Below, piece after piece: positions 15,883 through 25,027 of a stretch of 64,000 nt of DNA. This DNA comes from Dorea sp. D27. Lineage in GTDB: Bacteria; Bacillota; Clostridia; Lachnospirales; Lachnospiraceae. Every line of letters begins with the position of its first letter. Within the stretch, counting starts at the first letter, position 1. The stretch lies in assembly GCF_001185345.1 (NCBI RefSeq), contig NZ_KQ236743.1, positions 1,320,359 through 1,384,358 of the forward strand, given 5' to 3'. A program made the translations under genes and the position numbers. The notes under the pieces were generated by a model that did not search any database, had not been told where the DNA came from, and saw only the letters and a program-made list of their open reading frames with translations.

Positions 15883-17802
15883 TTACAGTGACATTGCCGC
15901 CTCATATCCCTCGAATGTGGCTTCTCTTGCATCTCTGGCCGCCGCGGCATCTCCGATGACCTGCACCGGAATGCCAGACGCCTCGCACTTTGCTTTCAGC
16001 GCTTCACATGGACGGGACGTGATTCCCGTACAGATGACCGCTGCATCGCATTCCAGCGTCCCCTGGCTTACTTCCTTCGTCTTCCTGTCAGTAATCTCAT
16101 AATGAACCTTTCCCGCCTCCAGGCTTGTCACAAGTGCTCCTGACATCTTGGCTATCTTGTAATGCTTGAACTCCGGATTCATGAACATCCTTCTGAGCAT
16201 ATTCAGTCCGGTTCCGACTCCCTTCTTCTCTATGGCAGTTACCTGGACTCCTCTGGATGCAAGCAATTCTGCGACTTCCACTCCTACGAGCCCACATCCG
16301 ATTACCGCCACATGGCCGGCAGGCTTCGCCTCACCTTTGAGCACTTCATACTGGGAATATACATTCGGGCCGTCGACACCAGGTATGGCAGGCGCCACAT
16401 ACTCTGAGCCGGTCGCGATGATGACATGATCCGGTGCAGAATCATCTATGAGTTCCGGAGTCACAGCCGTATTCAGATGGAACTCGATGCCAAGACGGCC
16501 GATTTCCTCCGCCTCCCATTTAGCGGCAGCGGCCCAGTCCTGTTTCATCGGTGAGATGCCTGCCAGCGGGAACTGGCCCGCAAGCGCACCAGAGGCTTCA
16601 TAGATAACCGGTTCATGTCCCCGTTTCTTAAGCACTTCAGCCGCAAGGAGCCCTGCCATCCCTCCGCCTGCAATCATAACCTTCTTTGGCGTGTCCGTCT
16701 TCGGAAGTCCCTTATACTCGAGGCAGAGCATAGGATTCCTCGTACAGGTGATGTGCTTCATCTTCGGATTGATAACGGCATCGTAGCACCCCTGGACGCA
16801 TCCGATACAGTGTCTTATCAGTTCTTCCCTCCCTTCTCGTACTTTCGTAACCCACTCGGGGTCAACGAGCTGTGCCCGCCCGATGGCTACAAGATCAAAC
16901 TTGCCTTCTTCAATCACTTTATTAGCCATCTCTCCGGTATCGATGCGGCCGACGCCTACTACAGGAATCTTAATCTGCTTCTTTATATTGTAGATATTCT
17001 CTATATTGAAGCCATGTGGCAGATTGAATGGAGGAACCTCATATACAGTTGCAAAGGACATGGCATTTCCACGCGAGATATCTGCCACATCTACGCCAAG
17101 ATCTGCACTTCTATTGATAAACTCGACGATCTCCTCCTCTGTCATGTTCTCTTCCATCAGCTCGTCGATGCAGCCGACACGCATGAAGAACGGCATATCT
17201 TCCGGTATATTCTCACGAATGGCCTTGATGACTTCAAAACAGAACCTGCAGCGGTTCTCGAAGTTTCCGCCATACTCGTCGGTCCGTTTGTTCATTCCCG
17301 GACTCAGAAATTCATGAGGCAGATAGCTGTGGGCCGCATGGAATTCTACCGCGTCAAATCCTGCCTGTACGGCCAGCTTTGCCCCTCTTCCAAATTCTTC
17401 CACAATCTCATGGATCCGCTCCACGGTAAGTGTATCCGGGGTCTCCAGCGTATTCGTTTCATCAAAGAACAATTGTGGGCTGAATCCTCCGTGCCAGAGC
17501 TGGATTCCCATCTTTCCGCCCACTTCATGTACCGCGTCGGTGAGCTTCCTGAGCTGGCTGACATGGTGGTCGTTATAGAGCCCCATGTACATGTAAGCAT
17601 GAGGCGCGGGACATAAAGCGACACATTCAAATATGTTGAGTGCGCAGCCGGCTTTTGCCCTCGCTACGTGGTAGGCAATCATGTCGTCCCCTACATCGTG
17701 CTTGTTTTTTGTCATCTTCGTGTTCATGCCGGGCAATATGATTCTGTTCTTAAGTTCCAGCCCTCTGACCTTGAACGGTGAAAATAGTGCTTCGTAACCC
17801 AT
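15883..17802 (-). CDS. baiCD: BaiCD, NADH:flavin oxidoreductase / 3-oxo-delta-4-cholenoyl-CoA oxidoreductase
   Basis: A 639-residue protein, the same length as C. scindens BaiCD. It starts with the FMN barrel (YEALFSPFKVRGLELKNRII) and has the 4Fe-4S motif CIGCVQGC plus a further Cys in HITCTRN near 343-365. An FAD-binding GGGMAGLLAAE near residue 391 and an NAD(P) motif GCGLVGVEVAE follow. It introduces the C4-C5 double bond of 7-alpha-hydroxy 3-oxo bile acyl-CoA and works in reverse in the reductive arm. AGGAGG precedes the ATG. It is paralogous to BaiH in the same operon. Confidence 0.95.
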   Translation of the reverse strand: MGYEALFSPFKVRGLELKNRIILPGMNTKMTKNKHDVGDDMIAYHVARAKAGCALNIFECVALCPAPHAYMYMGLYNDHHVSQLRKLTDAVHEVGGKMGIQLWHGGFSPQLFFDETNTLETPDTLTVERIHEIVEEFGRGAKLAVQAGFDAVEFHAAHSYLPHEFLSPGMNKRTDEYGGNFENRCRFCFEVIKAIRENIPEDMPFFMRVGCIDELMEENMTEEEIVEFINRSADLGVDVADISRGNAMSFATVYEVPPFNLPHGFNIENIYNIKKQIKIPVVGVGRIDTGEMANKVIEEGKFDLVAIGRAQLVDPEWVTKVREGREELIRHCIGCVQGCYDAVINPKMKHITCTRNPMLCLEYKGLPKTDTPKKVMIAGGGMAGLLAAEVLKKRGHEPVIYEASGALAGQFPLAGISPMKQDWAAAAKWEAEEIGRLGIEFHLNTAVTPELIDDSAPDHVIIATGSEYVAPAIPGVDGPNVYSQYEVLKGEAKPAGHVAVIGCGLVGVEVAELLASRGVQVTAIEKKGVGTGLNMLRRMFMNPEFKHYKIAKMSGALVTSLEAGKVHYEITDRKTKEVSQGTLECDAAVICTGITSRPCEALKAKCEASGIPVQVIGDAAAARDAREATFEGYEAAMSL

Positions 17803-17844
17803 CTTTTAACCTCCTGATATATGTAAATTTTTTGTGTAACCCGT

Positions 17845-19389
17845 TTAACTCCCGCAGAGGCACTGTTCTCTTTCCAGGCATTCACTCAGGATCCTCTTCC
17901 GGTCCGCCTTTCCATTGTCCCCTCTTCTTATCGTATTGACGTACTCGAACGTGCCTGGTATCTTATACGGGGACAGATACTGGCCAAGAAATGACCGGAG
18001 CTCCTCTGCCGGAATCTTATCCGCCACTTCGACAACGGCGTGCAGCCGTCTGCCCCATTCCTCGTCTGGTATCCCGATAACAACCGCATCTATCACTTTG
18101 CGGTGCCTTACGAGTGCGGCTTCCACTTCCGCCGCATATACATTTTCCCCGCCGATGACAAGCATATCGCTGCGGCGGTCAGAAAAGTACAGATATCCCT
18201 CCTCGTCCACATATCCGATATCTCCTACGCTTCGGAAGCCTCCGTCGCTCACTTCGAGCGGCTCATGGTTCATATATTCTGTGACAAAACATTCCCCCGG
18301 AGAAGTCATATATATGTCCCCCAGTTCGTATGGCGGCAGTTCCTTTCCGCTCTCGTCCCGGATAGATATCTGCCCGCCTCCCACCGGAAGTCCGACACTT
18401 CCCGGATGCTTAAGCCAGTCATCTCCCCGGATGCACGTCATCCCGATCACTTCCGTCATGGAATACATTTCGTATACCTTTTCCGGCGCCAGCAGTTCTA
18501 TCCATTTCCGTTTCAGATAGGGTGCGCAGTACCCTCCTGTATGGTTCAATACTTTAATCGTTTCAAAATCCTCTTTCCGGATGCCGGGCAGCTTGCTGAT
18601 GCGGTTCATAAGTGTCGGAACCATCTGTATGTATTCGATTTTGTATTCTTTGATCAGCTTTACGATATTGTCCGGACAGAGGTTGCGCGTTATCACGAGC
18701 ATGTTTCCGGCAAAGAGCCCGTTGAATGCGGTTGAGTGGGGAGCACCGTGGAACAGCGGTCCTACAAGCAGCTGCCGCATTTCAAAGTCCATACCTGACA
18801 TCGCGAAAAAGCTCTGGAGCATGCCGTCCGTCATTCCACTTGGCATATTCTGCCGGATGAACTTCAGCTTTCCGCTCGTCCCCCCGGACAGGGATATCAT
18901 ATTCGGATCGGCCTTCACGTCGGGAAGCGTCTTTTCCGGATACTGTTCCATCACTTTGTACATCTCCTTGGAAGCCACGCGGAACTTCACATCAGGTACG
19001 TCGAAGTCAGTGAAGGCTCCGGACAGGGATATGACTTCACATATCTCTGCAAGCTCTGATTCTGCCGTCTTGCTCGAGATGGGCATATAACAGGCCCCGG
19101 CTTTCCAGATAGCGTACGCGGCTATGATATGCTCGATTGAATTAGGAAACGCCACCATTACGACAGAGCCTTCTTTGATGCCAGAATCTTTCAACATCCA
19201 GGCAAGCTGGTTGGAACGGGTATGCAGCTGCTTCCATGTAATCTCCGAGACTGACTCGTCTTTGTCTATGTAGATGATGGCAGTCGTATAAGCCTTATGT
19301 TTCGAGATATACTGAAGCTGTTTCCCGGGCGTGACAAAATCCGATGTCCCCAGATTAAACTTGTTAAAAAAATCACCCATCAAGTCCAT
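17845..19389 (-). CDS. baiB: BaiB, bile acid-CoA ligase
   Basis: A 514-residue member of the ANL adenylating superfamily. The P-loop is LSGGTSGKLKF (near 170), followed by YSMTEVIGMTC (adenine/aspartate motif) and GDIGYVDEEGYLYFSDRRSDMLVIGG in part (hinge). The C-terminal catalytic lysine is in RGDNGKADRKR. It activates cholic and chenodeoxycholic acid with ATP and CoA and is the first gene of the operon. AAAGGAGAG lies upstream of the ATG. The N-terminus (FFNKFNLGTSDFVTPGKQL) matches the C. scindens protein closely from memory. Confidence 0.94.
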   Translation of the reverse strand: MDLMGDFFNKFNLGTSDFVTPGKQLQYISKHKAYTTAIIYIDKDESVSEITWKQLHTRSNQLAWMLKDSGIKEGSVVMVAFPNSIEHIIAAYAIWKAGACYMPISSKTAESELAEICEVISLSGAFTDFDVPDVKFRVASKEMYKVMEQYPEKTLPDVKADPNMISLSGGTSGKLKFIRQNMPSGMTDGMLQSFFAMSGMDFEMRQLLVGPLFHGAPHSTAFNGLFAGNMLVITRNLCPDNIVKLIKEYKIEYIQMVPTLMNRISKLPGIRKEDFETIKVLNHTGGYCAPYLKRKWIELLAPEKVYEMYSMTEVIGMTCIRGDDWLKHPGSVGLPVGGGQISIRDESGKELPPYELGDIYMTSPGECFVTEYMNHEPLEVSDGGFRSVGDIGYVDEEGYLYFSDRRSDMLVIGGENVYAAEVEAALVRHRKVIDAVVIGIPDEEWGRRLHAVVEVADKIPAEELRSFLGQYLSPYKIPGTFEYVNTIRRGDNGKADRKRILSECLEREQCLCGS

Positions 19390-19686
19390 ATTTCTCTCTC
19401 CTTTGGAGCAAGGTTTTGTTGATTATGACTTCATATATCTAACCCCTCCTCATTTCATTATCTATATCCTCTTAAACCCTTGCCCCTCCTTTGATATAAC
19501 TTTAACATTTTCATACTGCATGACATTGGATAATAGCGTGATGAATTACAACCTCAGAGATTCACTTTTGCCAATAAAATGTAACTCAACTGCGGACAAA
19601 CCATGTTATAATACTATTAAATTTGCATTAAATCTCCAATTATGCGGCATCTATCAGTAAAATATACTCAAAAAGGAGAGAAACCG
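19390..19686. promoter_or_regulatory. Divergent bai operon / barA control region
   Basis: These 297 bases between divergent baiB and barA must hold both promoters. On the plus strand an extended -10 for barA is visible (see 19604-19612). On the minus strand I find no convincing -35/-10 pair before baiB. That fits an activator-dependent, bile-acid-inducible promoter, though this is inference. Confidence 0.5.
19604..19612 (+). promoter_or_regulatory. Extended -10 element upstream of barA
   Basis: TGTTATAAT matches TGnTATAAT exactly, 74 bases before the barA start. No good -35 hexamer lies 16-18 bases upstream, as is usual for extended -10 or regulated promoters. Confidence 0.55.
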
Positions 19687-20934
19687 ATGAATGAAGCCAT
19701 AAAACCGAAAGCAATCTGCGGCAGGCCTGTCCATTCTTTTTTTGCAGGAAAGGACAAATATCTGCGTCTCCAGAAGCACTGCATCAGCGATATTACACCA
19801 CCTATATCGGAGAATGAATCTACTTTCATATTAGTCACGGACGGTGGCGGGACGATAACCATCAATGGCGTCACTTTCCCTATGAAACGTGGTTCTTTCG
19901 TCTGGCTGCAGTCATATCACACCTTTACGATCAAGGCGGAATCCGTCCACCCCCTCAAGCTCAGCGTATGTGTATATGATTATCCGCTGTCCTCTTTCCT
20001 GACTTTTCATGAACCTGCACCTGACACGGTAGACGCTATTATCGATGCTCCCCCCATCATCTATCTGGACGGGAACAGACTGGAAAAGATTGAGGAATTA
20101 TTTTATGAGTTTGAAGAGGAAGATTCCTGCTTCGACCCTGGCAGTTCTCTTATTAAAGTGGCTATACTTGGCCAATTTTCTAATTTTTTTATCCATCACA
20201 GCCTGAAGCAGCACCGCCCGGATTGCCCTCCGGAGCGGCCGCTTGGCTGGAAAGCCGCCCTGTACATAAGCGCACATTTTGCAGAGGACATAACCGCCCA
20301 GGGTGTCGCCTCCTACTTCGGGTCGACCGCGGCGGCGCTGAACCGGGAGCTGCGTACGATCAGCGGATACAGCTTCTCCCAGTTCCTCAACCGTGTGAGG
20401 GTGAATATCGCCTCTATCGCACTGCTCTATGACGGCATGTCGCTATCCTATGTGGCCGCCCACAGCGGCTTCCCTTCCGATGTGGCTTTCTACCGTATCT
20501 TCAAAAAATATATGGGGACGACGCCAATCGAATACAGGAAGCTGCTGCTCAACGACGGTCATGGCGTGTATCGTGGAATGATTATGAATACTACGCTGAT
20601 GGAAGTGCTCAACTACTCTTATTCAAGCTACTCCGAACCGGTAGATATTAAGGAGACTTCCAAAAAGCTATTCATATCAGAAAGCGTAATCCGGGATCTG
20701 GTCTACGAAAATTTCAGTTCCCATTACAAAGATCTGGCCATACTGACGCGTATCAGACATGCGGAGGCACTTCTCCTTACAACAGATCTGCCCATCGTGG
20801 ATATCGCGGTTCATGTCGGATTTAACTGCAGCCGCTCCTTTACAAGAACATTTAAAAGAATATATGACATGGCCCCAAGCGAATACAGGGAAAGGAACCG
20901 TGGAGGGAAAAATCAAAATGGGAAAGAAAAATAA
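19687..20934 (+). CDS. barA: AraC-family regulator with two AraC DNA-binding domains (BarA-like)
   Basis: A 415-residue regulator divergent from baiB, the position of the bile acid regulator barA in C. scindens. Residues about 1-150 form a cupin-like sensor (TFILVTDGGGTITINGV, then FPMKRGSFVWLQSYHTF). A first AraC helix-turn-helix pair spans about 190-295 (NRVRVNIASIALLY to TTPIEYRK). A second complete one follows at about 305-410 (LTRIRHAEALLLTTDLPIVD to MAPSEYRER). Tandem AraC domains are unusual. The start at 19687 has GGAGAG upstream. It overlaps the next gene by 17 bases. Confidence 0.8.
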   Translation: MNEAIKPKAICGRPVHSFFAGKDKYLRLQKHCISDITPPISENESTFILVTDGGGTITINGVTFPMKRGSFVWLQSYHTFTIKAESVHPLKLSVCVYDYPLSSFLTFHEPAPDTVDAIIDAPPIIYLDGNRLEKIEELFYEFEEEDSCFDPGSSLIKVAILGQFSNFFIHHSLKQHRPDCPPERPLGWKAALYISAHFAEDITAQGVASYFGSTAAALNRELRTISGYSFSQFLNRVRVNIASIALLYDGMSLSYVAAHSGFPSDVAFYRIFKKYMGTTPIEYRKLLLNDGHGVYRGMIMNTTLMEVLNYSYSSYSEPVDIKETSKKLFISESVIRDLVYENFSSHYKDLAILTRIRHAEALLLTTDLPIVDIAVHVGFNCSRSFTRTFKRIYDMAPSEYRERNRGGKNQNGKEK

Positions 20935-21460
20935 TATCAACTACCTGCCGCTGTTCGCCAGTTCGCCTTATTATTCTAAAAAGGAATTTCAGTTTCCGAT
21001 CACAGCGGTGAACAAAACAGTGGCCAATACAAGCGTCCTCAAGAACAACAGTGGTATCACCCTTCTGTACGTCAGAGGCGGACAGGGTAAGATTATAATA
21101 AACACGAGGGAGTACCCGGTCCAAAGAGGCCTGCTCATGGTCCTTGGTACATACCACTATTATCAGATACAGCCTGGCGGGATGCCGCTGGAACTCACGA
21201 AGTGCAGGCTGAGCTATGATACGTTCCTGTATATGGCGGCAAATCCGTATTACCGGCTATACGAGCTCAGGCTCAATGTAGACCCTATCTCCTGTCTGCT
21301 GGACGGCAGGATGCTGACGCGTACGGAATTGATTCTGGACGAACTCGTCGCCGTTACCGCAAAGCATAAGCACCAGGGCGGAGAGACGGAATTTTTTCTC
21401 TGTATGAAGCTGATGGGTATTATGCAGAAGACGCACAATAATGACCTGTGGAAGAAATGA
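20918..21460 (+). CDS. barB: AraC-type cupin sensor without DNA-binding domain (BarB-like)
   Basis: A 180-residue protein starting at ATG 20918, with GGAGGG upstream inside the end of the previous gene. Its sequence parallels the sensor half of the upstream regulator (GITLLYVRGGQGKIIINTREYPVQRG, in part; then MLVLGTYHYYQ-like). It stops where the helix-turn-helix region should begin, and a terminator follows within 31 bases. It may modulate its neighbour by heterodimerising or by binding ligand. A truncated gene is the other reading, but no leftover DNA-binding sequence follows. Confidence 0.65.
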   Translation: MGKKNNINYLPLFASSPYYSKKEFQFPITAVNKTVANTSVLKNNSGITLLYVRGGQGKIIINTREYPVQRGLLMVLGTYHYYQIQPGGMPLELTKCRLSYDTFLYMAANPYYRLYELRLNVDPISCLLDGRMLTRTELILDELVAVTAKHKHQGGETEFFLCMKLMGIMQKTHNNDLWKK

Positions 21461-21490
21461 GAAGCCAAATATGCCTTCCGTACGCAAAAA

Positions 21491-21528
21491 GCCCCGCGGC
21501 ACGGTATTCACCGTGCCGCGGGGCTTTT
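21491..21528. terminator. Strong bidirectional terminator
   Basis: A perfect, GC-rich 15-bp stem (21491-21505 with 21510-21524) with a 4-base loop is flanked by AAAAA on the left and TTTT on the right. It ends the barAB transcript and the convergent methyltransferase transcript. Confidence 0.9.
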
Positions 21529-21554
21529 GTGTTCTGTTATGAAACTAACCCTTC

Positions 21555-22349
21555 CTACAGAAGCTTCAGAAGCCAGGTGACTCCTGATATGACGCCGTTC
21601 AGGTCATCGCATTCTTCTTCCTGGCTCTTTACATAACCTTCAAACATCCGTCTTTTATCCGGATATCGTTCGGACAGTTCCTCCGTCCTTCTTCGAATCA
21701 TCCTGTTGTTATAATCATTTGTCTCATCGGCTTCTGGGCTATCCTGGTACGTCAGTTCCGCAACCATCTCTACGCCTGCCTCCTGGAATATGTTCTTCCA
21801 CTGCGCCTTTGTCAGATACTCATAATTCTGGTATCTCACATCTTTCTGTTCGCCCTCCAGGAAAGCCTCGTCTATCAGGATATATCCGTTGCTTCGGACG
21901 ACCTTCTTCAGCTTGCCTAATGTCTCTGCCGGATCGCCCAATACGTCACCGACCGCGCCCAGAACCGCAATATCATATCCAGACAGGCTGCTGACGGACA
22001 CATTGATATCCTGTACTGCAAATTCACACAGATGCTCTACGCCGAATTCCTTCGCCTTCTCTCTGGCCACTTCTATGAACTCCGGGAGCAGATCGATCCC
22101 CTTCGCTCTGACGCCCAGTTCCCTGCACAGAGATACCGTTACCGCGCCTTTTCCACAGCCCAGGTCAATCACTTGCGTCTCGCTGCTGGTCTTAATATTT
22201 TCCTTCACCAGCCGTATCATATCGGCGGGACTGCTTCCTAGCTCCCACAGATCCTGCAGCAGATACGGCAGATATGGAATCAGTTCCGTCGTCTCTGCCG
22301 TCAGCGCTCCAGCCAGCTTCTGTTCTGTAATGCTATTATCTATACTCAT
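21555..22349 (-). CDS. Class I SAM-dependent methyltransferase
   Basis: A 264-residue protein with Rossmann motif I VIDLGCGKGAVTVSL (near residue 60), an acidic residue at the end of strand 2 (KGIDLLPEF), and motif IV-like DIAVLGAVGDVLG. The substrate is unknown. Motif order and size fit small-molecule methyltransferases of the Methyltransf_25/31 type. GGAGGA lies upstream of the ATG. It has its own promoter at 22392-22420. Confidence 0.8.
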   Translation of the reverse strand: MSIDNSITEQKLAGALTAETTELIPYLPYLLQDLWELGSSPADMIRLVKENIKTSSETQVIDLGCGKGAVTVSLCRELGVRAKGIDLLPEFIEVAREKAKEFGVEHLCEFAVQDINVSVSSLSGYDIAVLGAVGDVLGDPAETLGKLKKVVRSNGYILIDEAFLEGEQKDVRYQNYEYLTKAQWKNIFQEAGVEMVAELTYQDSPEADETNDYNNRMIRRRTEELSERYPDKRRMFEGYVKSQEEECDDLNGVISGVTWLLKLL

Positions 22350-22391
22350 ACGTCTTATCCTCCATCTTATATGTTGTCAGTGTCGTTAAAA

Positions 22392-22420
22392 GTTATACTT
22401 ATCGAACTGCTATTGTTCAA
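22392..22420 (-). promoter_or_regulatory. Promoter of the methyltransferase gene
   Basis: On the minus strand TTGAAC (22415-22420) and TATAAC (22392-22397) are separated by exactly 17 bases. A small palindrome, GGCATA-CTGC-TATGCC (22424-22439), sits just upstream of the -35 and could be an operator. Confidence 0.6.
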
Positions 22421-22571
22421 TAAGGCATACTGCTATGCCATGGAGGAGCCCGTGCCCTTGCCTGCCTCTAGCAGGGAGGTCTTATAACAGCCATATTTCC
22501 ACCACCTTTCCTCAATTATCATGCACATCCTGCATGCCAACTTGTCTCAGTGCCATCTCCTGCATACTGCC

Positions 22572-24836
22572 TTAACCGGAACATGAGGCCCGCAGGCTGT
22601 CTGCAGTTAGTGTCGTCCCGCTCTTAATCATATCTGCCGGCGTTCCGGTAAATACGACCTCCCCTCCGCAGTTCCCCCCATCGGGGCCGATATCGATGAT
22701 CCAGTCCGCCTGCTTCATCACATCCAGATTGTGTTCGATTACCACGAGGGTATTTCCACGGGACACGATCATATCGAACAGCTTCAGCAGATTCTGGATA
22801 TCGGACATATGCAGCCCTGTCGTCGGCTCATCCATCACAATAATGCTGCCTTTTTTACTCAGGTTCTTAGCCAGCTTGATTCTCTGGCGCTCACCGCCGG
22901 ACAACGTACTGAGAGGCTGGCCCAACGTCAGGTACGACAGCCCTACCTGCTGCATCACTTTCAGCCGTTTCCTGATCTTAACGTCCTCGAACACTTCCAG
23001 TGCCTGTGAAGCCGTCAGAGCCAGCAGTTCCACGATATTTTTCCCTTTGTAAGTACAGGCAAGCGCTTCTTCGTTATAGCGCACGCCGCCGCATGCCTCA
23101 CACTCTGTAACGACAGGATCCATGTATGCAAGTTCTGTCACGATGACTCCCCTGCCGCCGCATACCGGGCAGCCACCTTTGGAGTTGAAGCTGAACAGCC
23201 CCTCCTCCTTGCCGCTTTCTTGTGCCAGCAGCTTACGTATCTCATCAAAGAAGCCAAGAAAGGAAGCCGGAGTGGAACGGTTCGTTGCTGTAATCGGCCC
23301 CTGGTCCACCATCACGACACCGCTTTCGTACTGTCTGGCAAATACCTTGGATATCAGCGTGCTCTTTCCCGAGCCGGCCACGCCGGTTACAACTGTCATA
23401 ATACCAAGCGGTATATCCACATCTACGTTCCTTAGATTGTGGAGGCAGGCACCACGGACCGGCAGGCTGCCCGTCGGCCGGCGGGGAACCTGCTTGACCG
23501 GGAGAGACTGGCGCATCGCCTTCCCCGTCAGGGTTCCGGAATCCAGCAATTCGGGATAACTGCCGGCAAATACGATCTCTCCGCCCTCTTGTCCTGCTTG
23601 CGGCCCAACGTCAATCACATAGTCTGCGATGGATATGACATCCTTGTCGTGTTCCACCACAAGGACCGTATTTCCTTTATCGCGAAGCTGCCGAAGCAGA
23701 TTGTTCATACGGTAGACGTCGCGGGGGTGCATCCCTGCACTCGGCTCATCAAAGATATAGGTCATCCCGGTCAGGCTGCTGCCCATATACCGCACAAGTT
23801 TGAGCCGCTGCGCCTCCCCTCCGGACAGGGAAGGAGTCTCGCGGTTGAGGTGGAGGTAAGGAAGCCCAATCTCTATCATTCTGTCCAGTCCTTCTATCAT
23901 CGTCTGTACCAGTACGCCTACCGTAGCATCCTCTATTTCGGAAAGGACTTGCCTGAGCTGCGTCAGCTCCATCCCGCACATGTCCGCGATTGAATAGCCG
24001 TCTATTTTACAACTTAATGCTGCTTCGTTCAGCCTCTTGCCATGACAGTCAGTACACTCTATCTCAACAATCAGGTTCTGCGATTTCTCCCGGGTGTGCC
24101 TGCTCTTGCTGCTGATATCCCTGTTCAGCAGCGTTTTCGTGTATTTATGGTATAAGCCGGTCACTTTCGGATGTTCCGGCTCCCCCTTCCCATCCCGGGC
24201 GCCGTAAAGCAGCAGGTTATATTCTTCGTCCGTATACTCCTTTACCAGCTTGTCCAGATCGAACAGCCCTGACTGGGCATACTGCCTCCAATACCAGGAG
24301 CCCGGCCTGTACAGGGAATCTTTGACACATCCCTCGTTCCACGATTTTTCCATATCTAGTATAGAGGATATATCGACTTTCGTAATTCTGCCGAGTCCGG
24401 AACACGTCTTGCACATTCCGTTCGGGTCGTTAAAGGAAAAGTAGGAGGCTGTCCCTGCATAAGGCTTTCCGATTCTTGAAAAAAGCAGCCGGAGGCTGGA
24501 ATACAGGCCGCTGATCGTTCCTACCGTAGAACGGGCATTCCCTCCCAGAGGGGACTGGTCTACCACCACAGAAGCCGTCAGGTTGTCGATCTGTTCTACC
24601 GCCGGCTTCGGATGCTTGGGCAGCCTTGACCGCACGAATGCCGGATAAGTGGCATTCATCTGCCGCTGCGACTCTGCCGCGATCGTATCAAATACGATAC
24701 TCGATTTGCCCGAGCCGGATACTCCGGTAAATACCGTAATCTTCTCCTTTGGTATATGAAATGTAACATGCTTCAGATTATTCTGAGTAAGACCTCGCAC
24801 GATAATATCCGTCGTCTGCCTCATTGGATTTTCCAT
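22572..24836 (-). CDS. Short UvrA paralogue (excinuclease ABC subunit A-like ATPase)
   Basis: A 754-residue UvrA-family protein with two ABC ATPase units: Walker A GVSGSGKSSIVF near residue 35 and GVAGSGKSTLIS near 485, and signatures LSGGEAQRLKL and LSGGERQRIKL. Zinc-type CxxC pairs are CKTC, CTDC, CPVC and CEAC. It is about 200 residues shorter than housekeeping UvrA (about 940), lacking parts of the UvrB-binding/insertion region. Such short forms are often called drug-resistance UvrA proteins and occur in antibiotic-producer clusters. I chose the ATG at 24836 for better Shine-Dalgarno spacing; an ATG two codons upstream is possible. Confidence 0.82.
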   Translation of the reverse strand: MENPMRQTTDIIVRGLTQNNLKHVTFHIPKEKITVFTGVSGSGKSSIVFDTIAAESQRQMNATYPAFVRSRLPKHPKPAVEQIDNLTASVVVDQSPLGGNARSTVGTISGLYSSLRLLFSRIGKPYAGTASYFSFNDPNGMCKTCSGLGRITKVDISSILDMEKSWNEGCVKDSLYRPGSWYWRQYAQSGLFDLDKLVKEYTDEEYNLLLYGARDGKGEPEHPKVTGLYHKYTKTLLNRDISSKSRHTREKSQNLIVEIECTDCHGKRLNEAALSCKIDGYSIADMCGMELTQLRQVLSEIEDATVGVLVQTMIEGLDRMIEIGLPYLHLNRETPSLSGGEAQRLKLVRYMGSSLTGMTYIFDEPSAGMHPRDVYRMNNLLRQLRDKGNTVLVVEHDKDVISIADYVIDVGPQAGQEGGEIVFAGSYPELLDSGTLTGKAMRQSLPVKQVPRRPTGSLPVRGACLHNLRNVDVDIPLGIMTVVTGVAGSGKSTLISKVFARQYESGVVMVDQGPITATNRSTPASFLGFFDEIRKLLAQESGKEEGLFSFNSKGGCPVCGGRGVIVTELAYMDPVVTECEACGGVRYNEEALACTYKGKNIVELLALTASQALEVFEDVKIRKRLKVMQQVGLSYLTLGQPLSTLSGGERQRIKLAKNLSKKGSIIVMDEPTTGLHMSDIQNLLKLFDMIVSRGNTLVVIEHNLDVMKQADWIIDIGPDGGNCGGEVVFTGTPADMIKSGTTLTADSLRASCSG

Positions 24837-24971
24837 TGACATTCTCTCCTTTGGACTTAAATATGCATTTCATATTCATTATAGCACAGGAAGAGAGGCC
24901 ATTCCTGACATTTCTTGCAATGTTTTGTCTTTCCTCCTTGAGATAATCATACTTAATACTAAAAAACACAT

Positions 24972-24996
24972 AAGCCAGCGCATGAGGCGCTGGCTT
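24972..24996 (-). terminator. Terminator of the GGGtGRT gene
   Basis: A 10-bp perfect stem (24972-24981 with 24987-24996), a 5-base loop, and a T-rich tail (TGTGTTTTTT) on the minus strand, 32 bases after the stop codon. Confidence 0.8.
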
Positions 24997-25027
24997 GGTA
25001 ATAAAGCAATATAAAATTACGATTCTC

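Noticed and set aside
16615..17616. Plus-strand open frame of 333 codons
   Set aside because: It is antisense to baiCD, a well-recognised gene, with no ribosome site or known motif.
20259..20523. Possibility that the second AraC domain is a separate overlapping gene
   Set aside because: The frame from 19687 to 20934 is continuous and no start with a ribosome site lies between the two DNA-binding domains.
22350..22571. Possible small RNA or leader upstream of the methyltransferase
   Set aside because: Only a promoter and one short palindrome can be supported; no longer structure or coding frame is seen.
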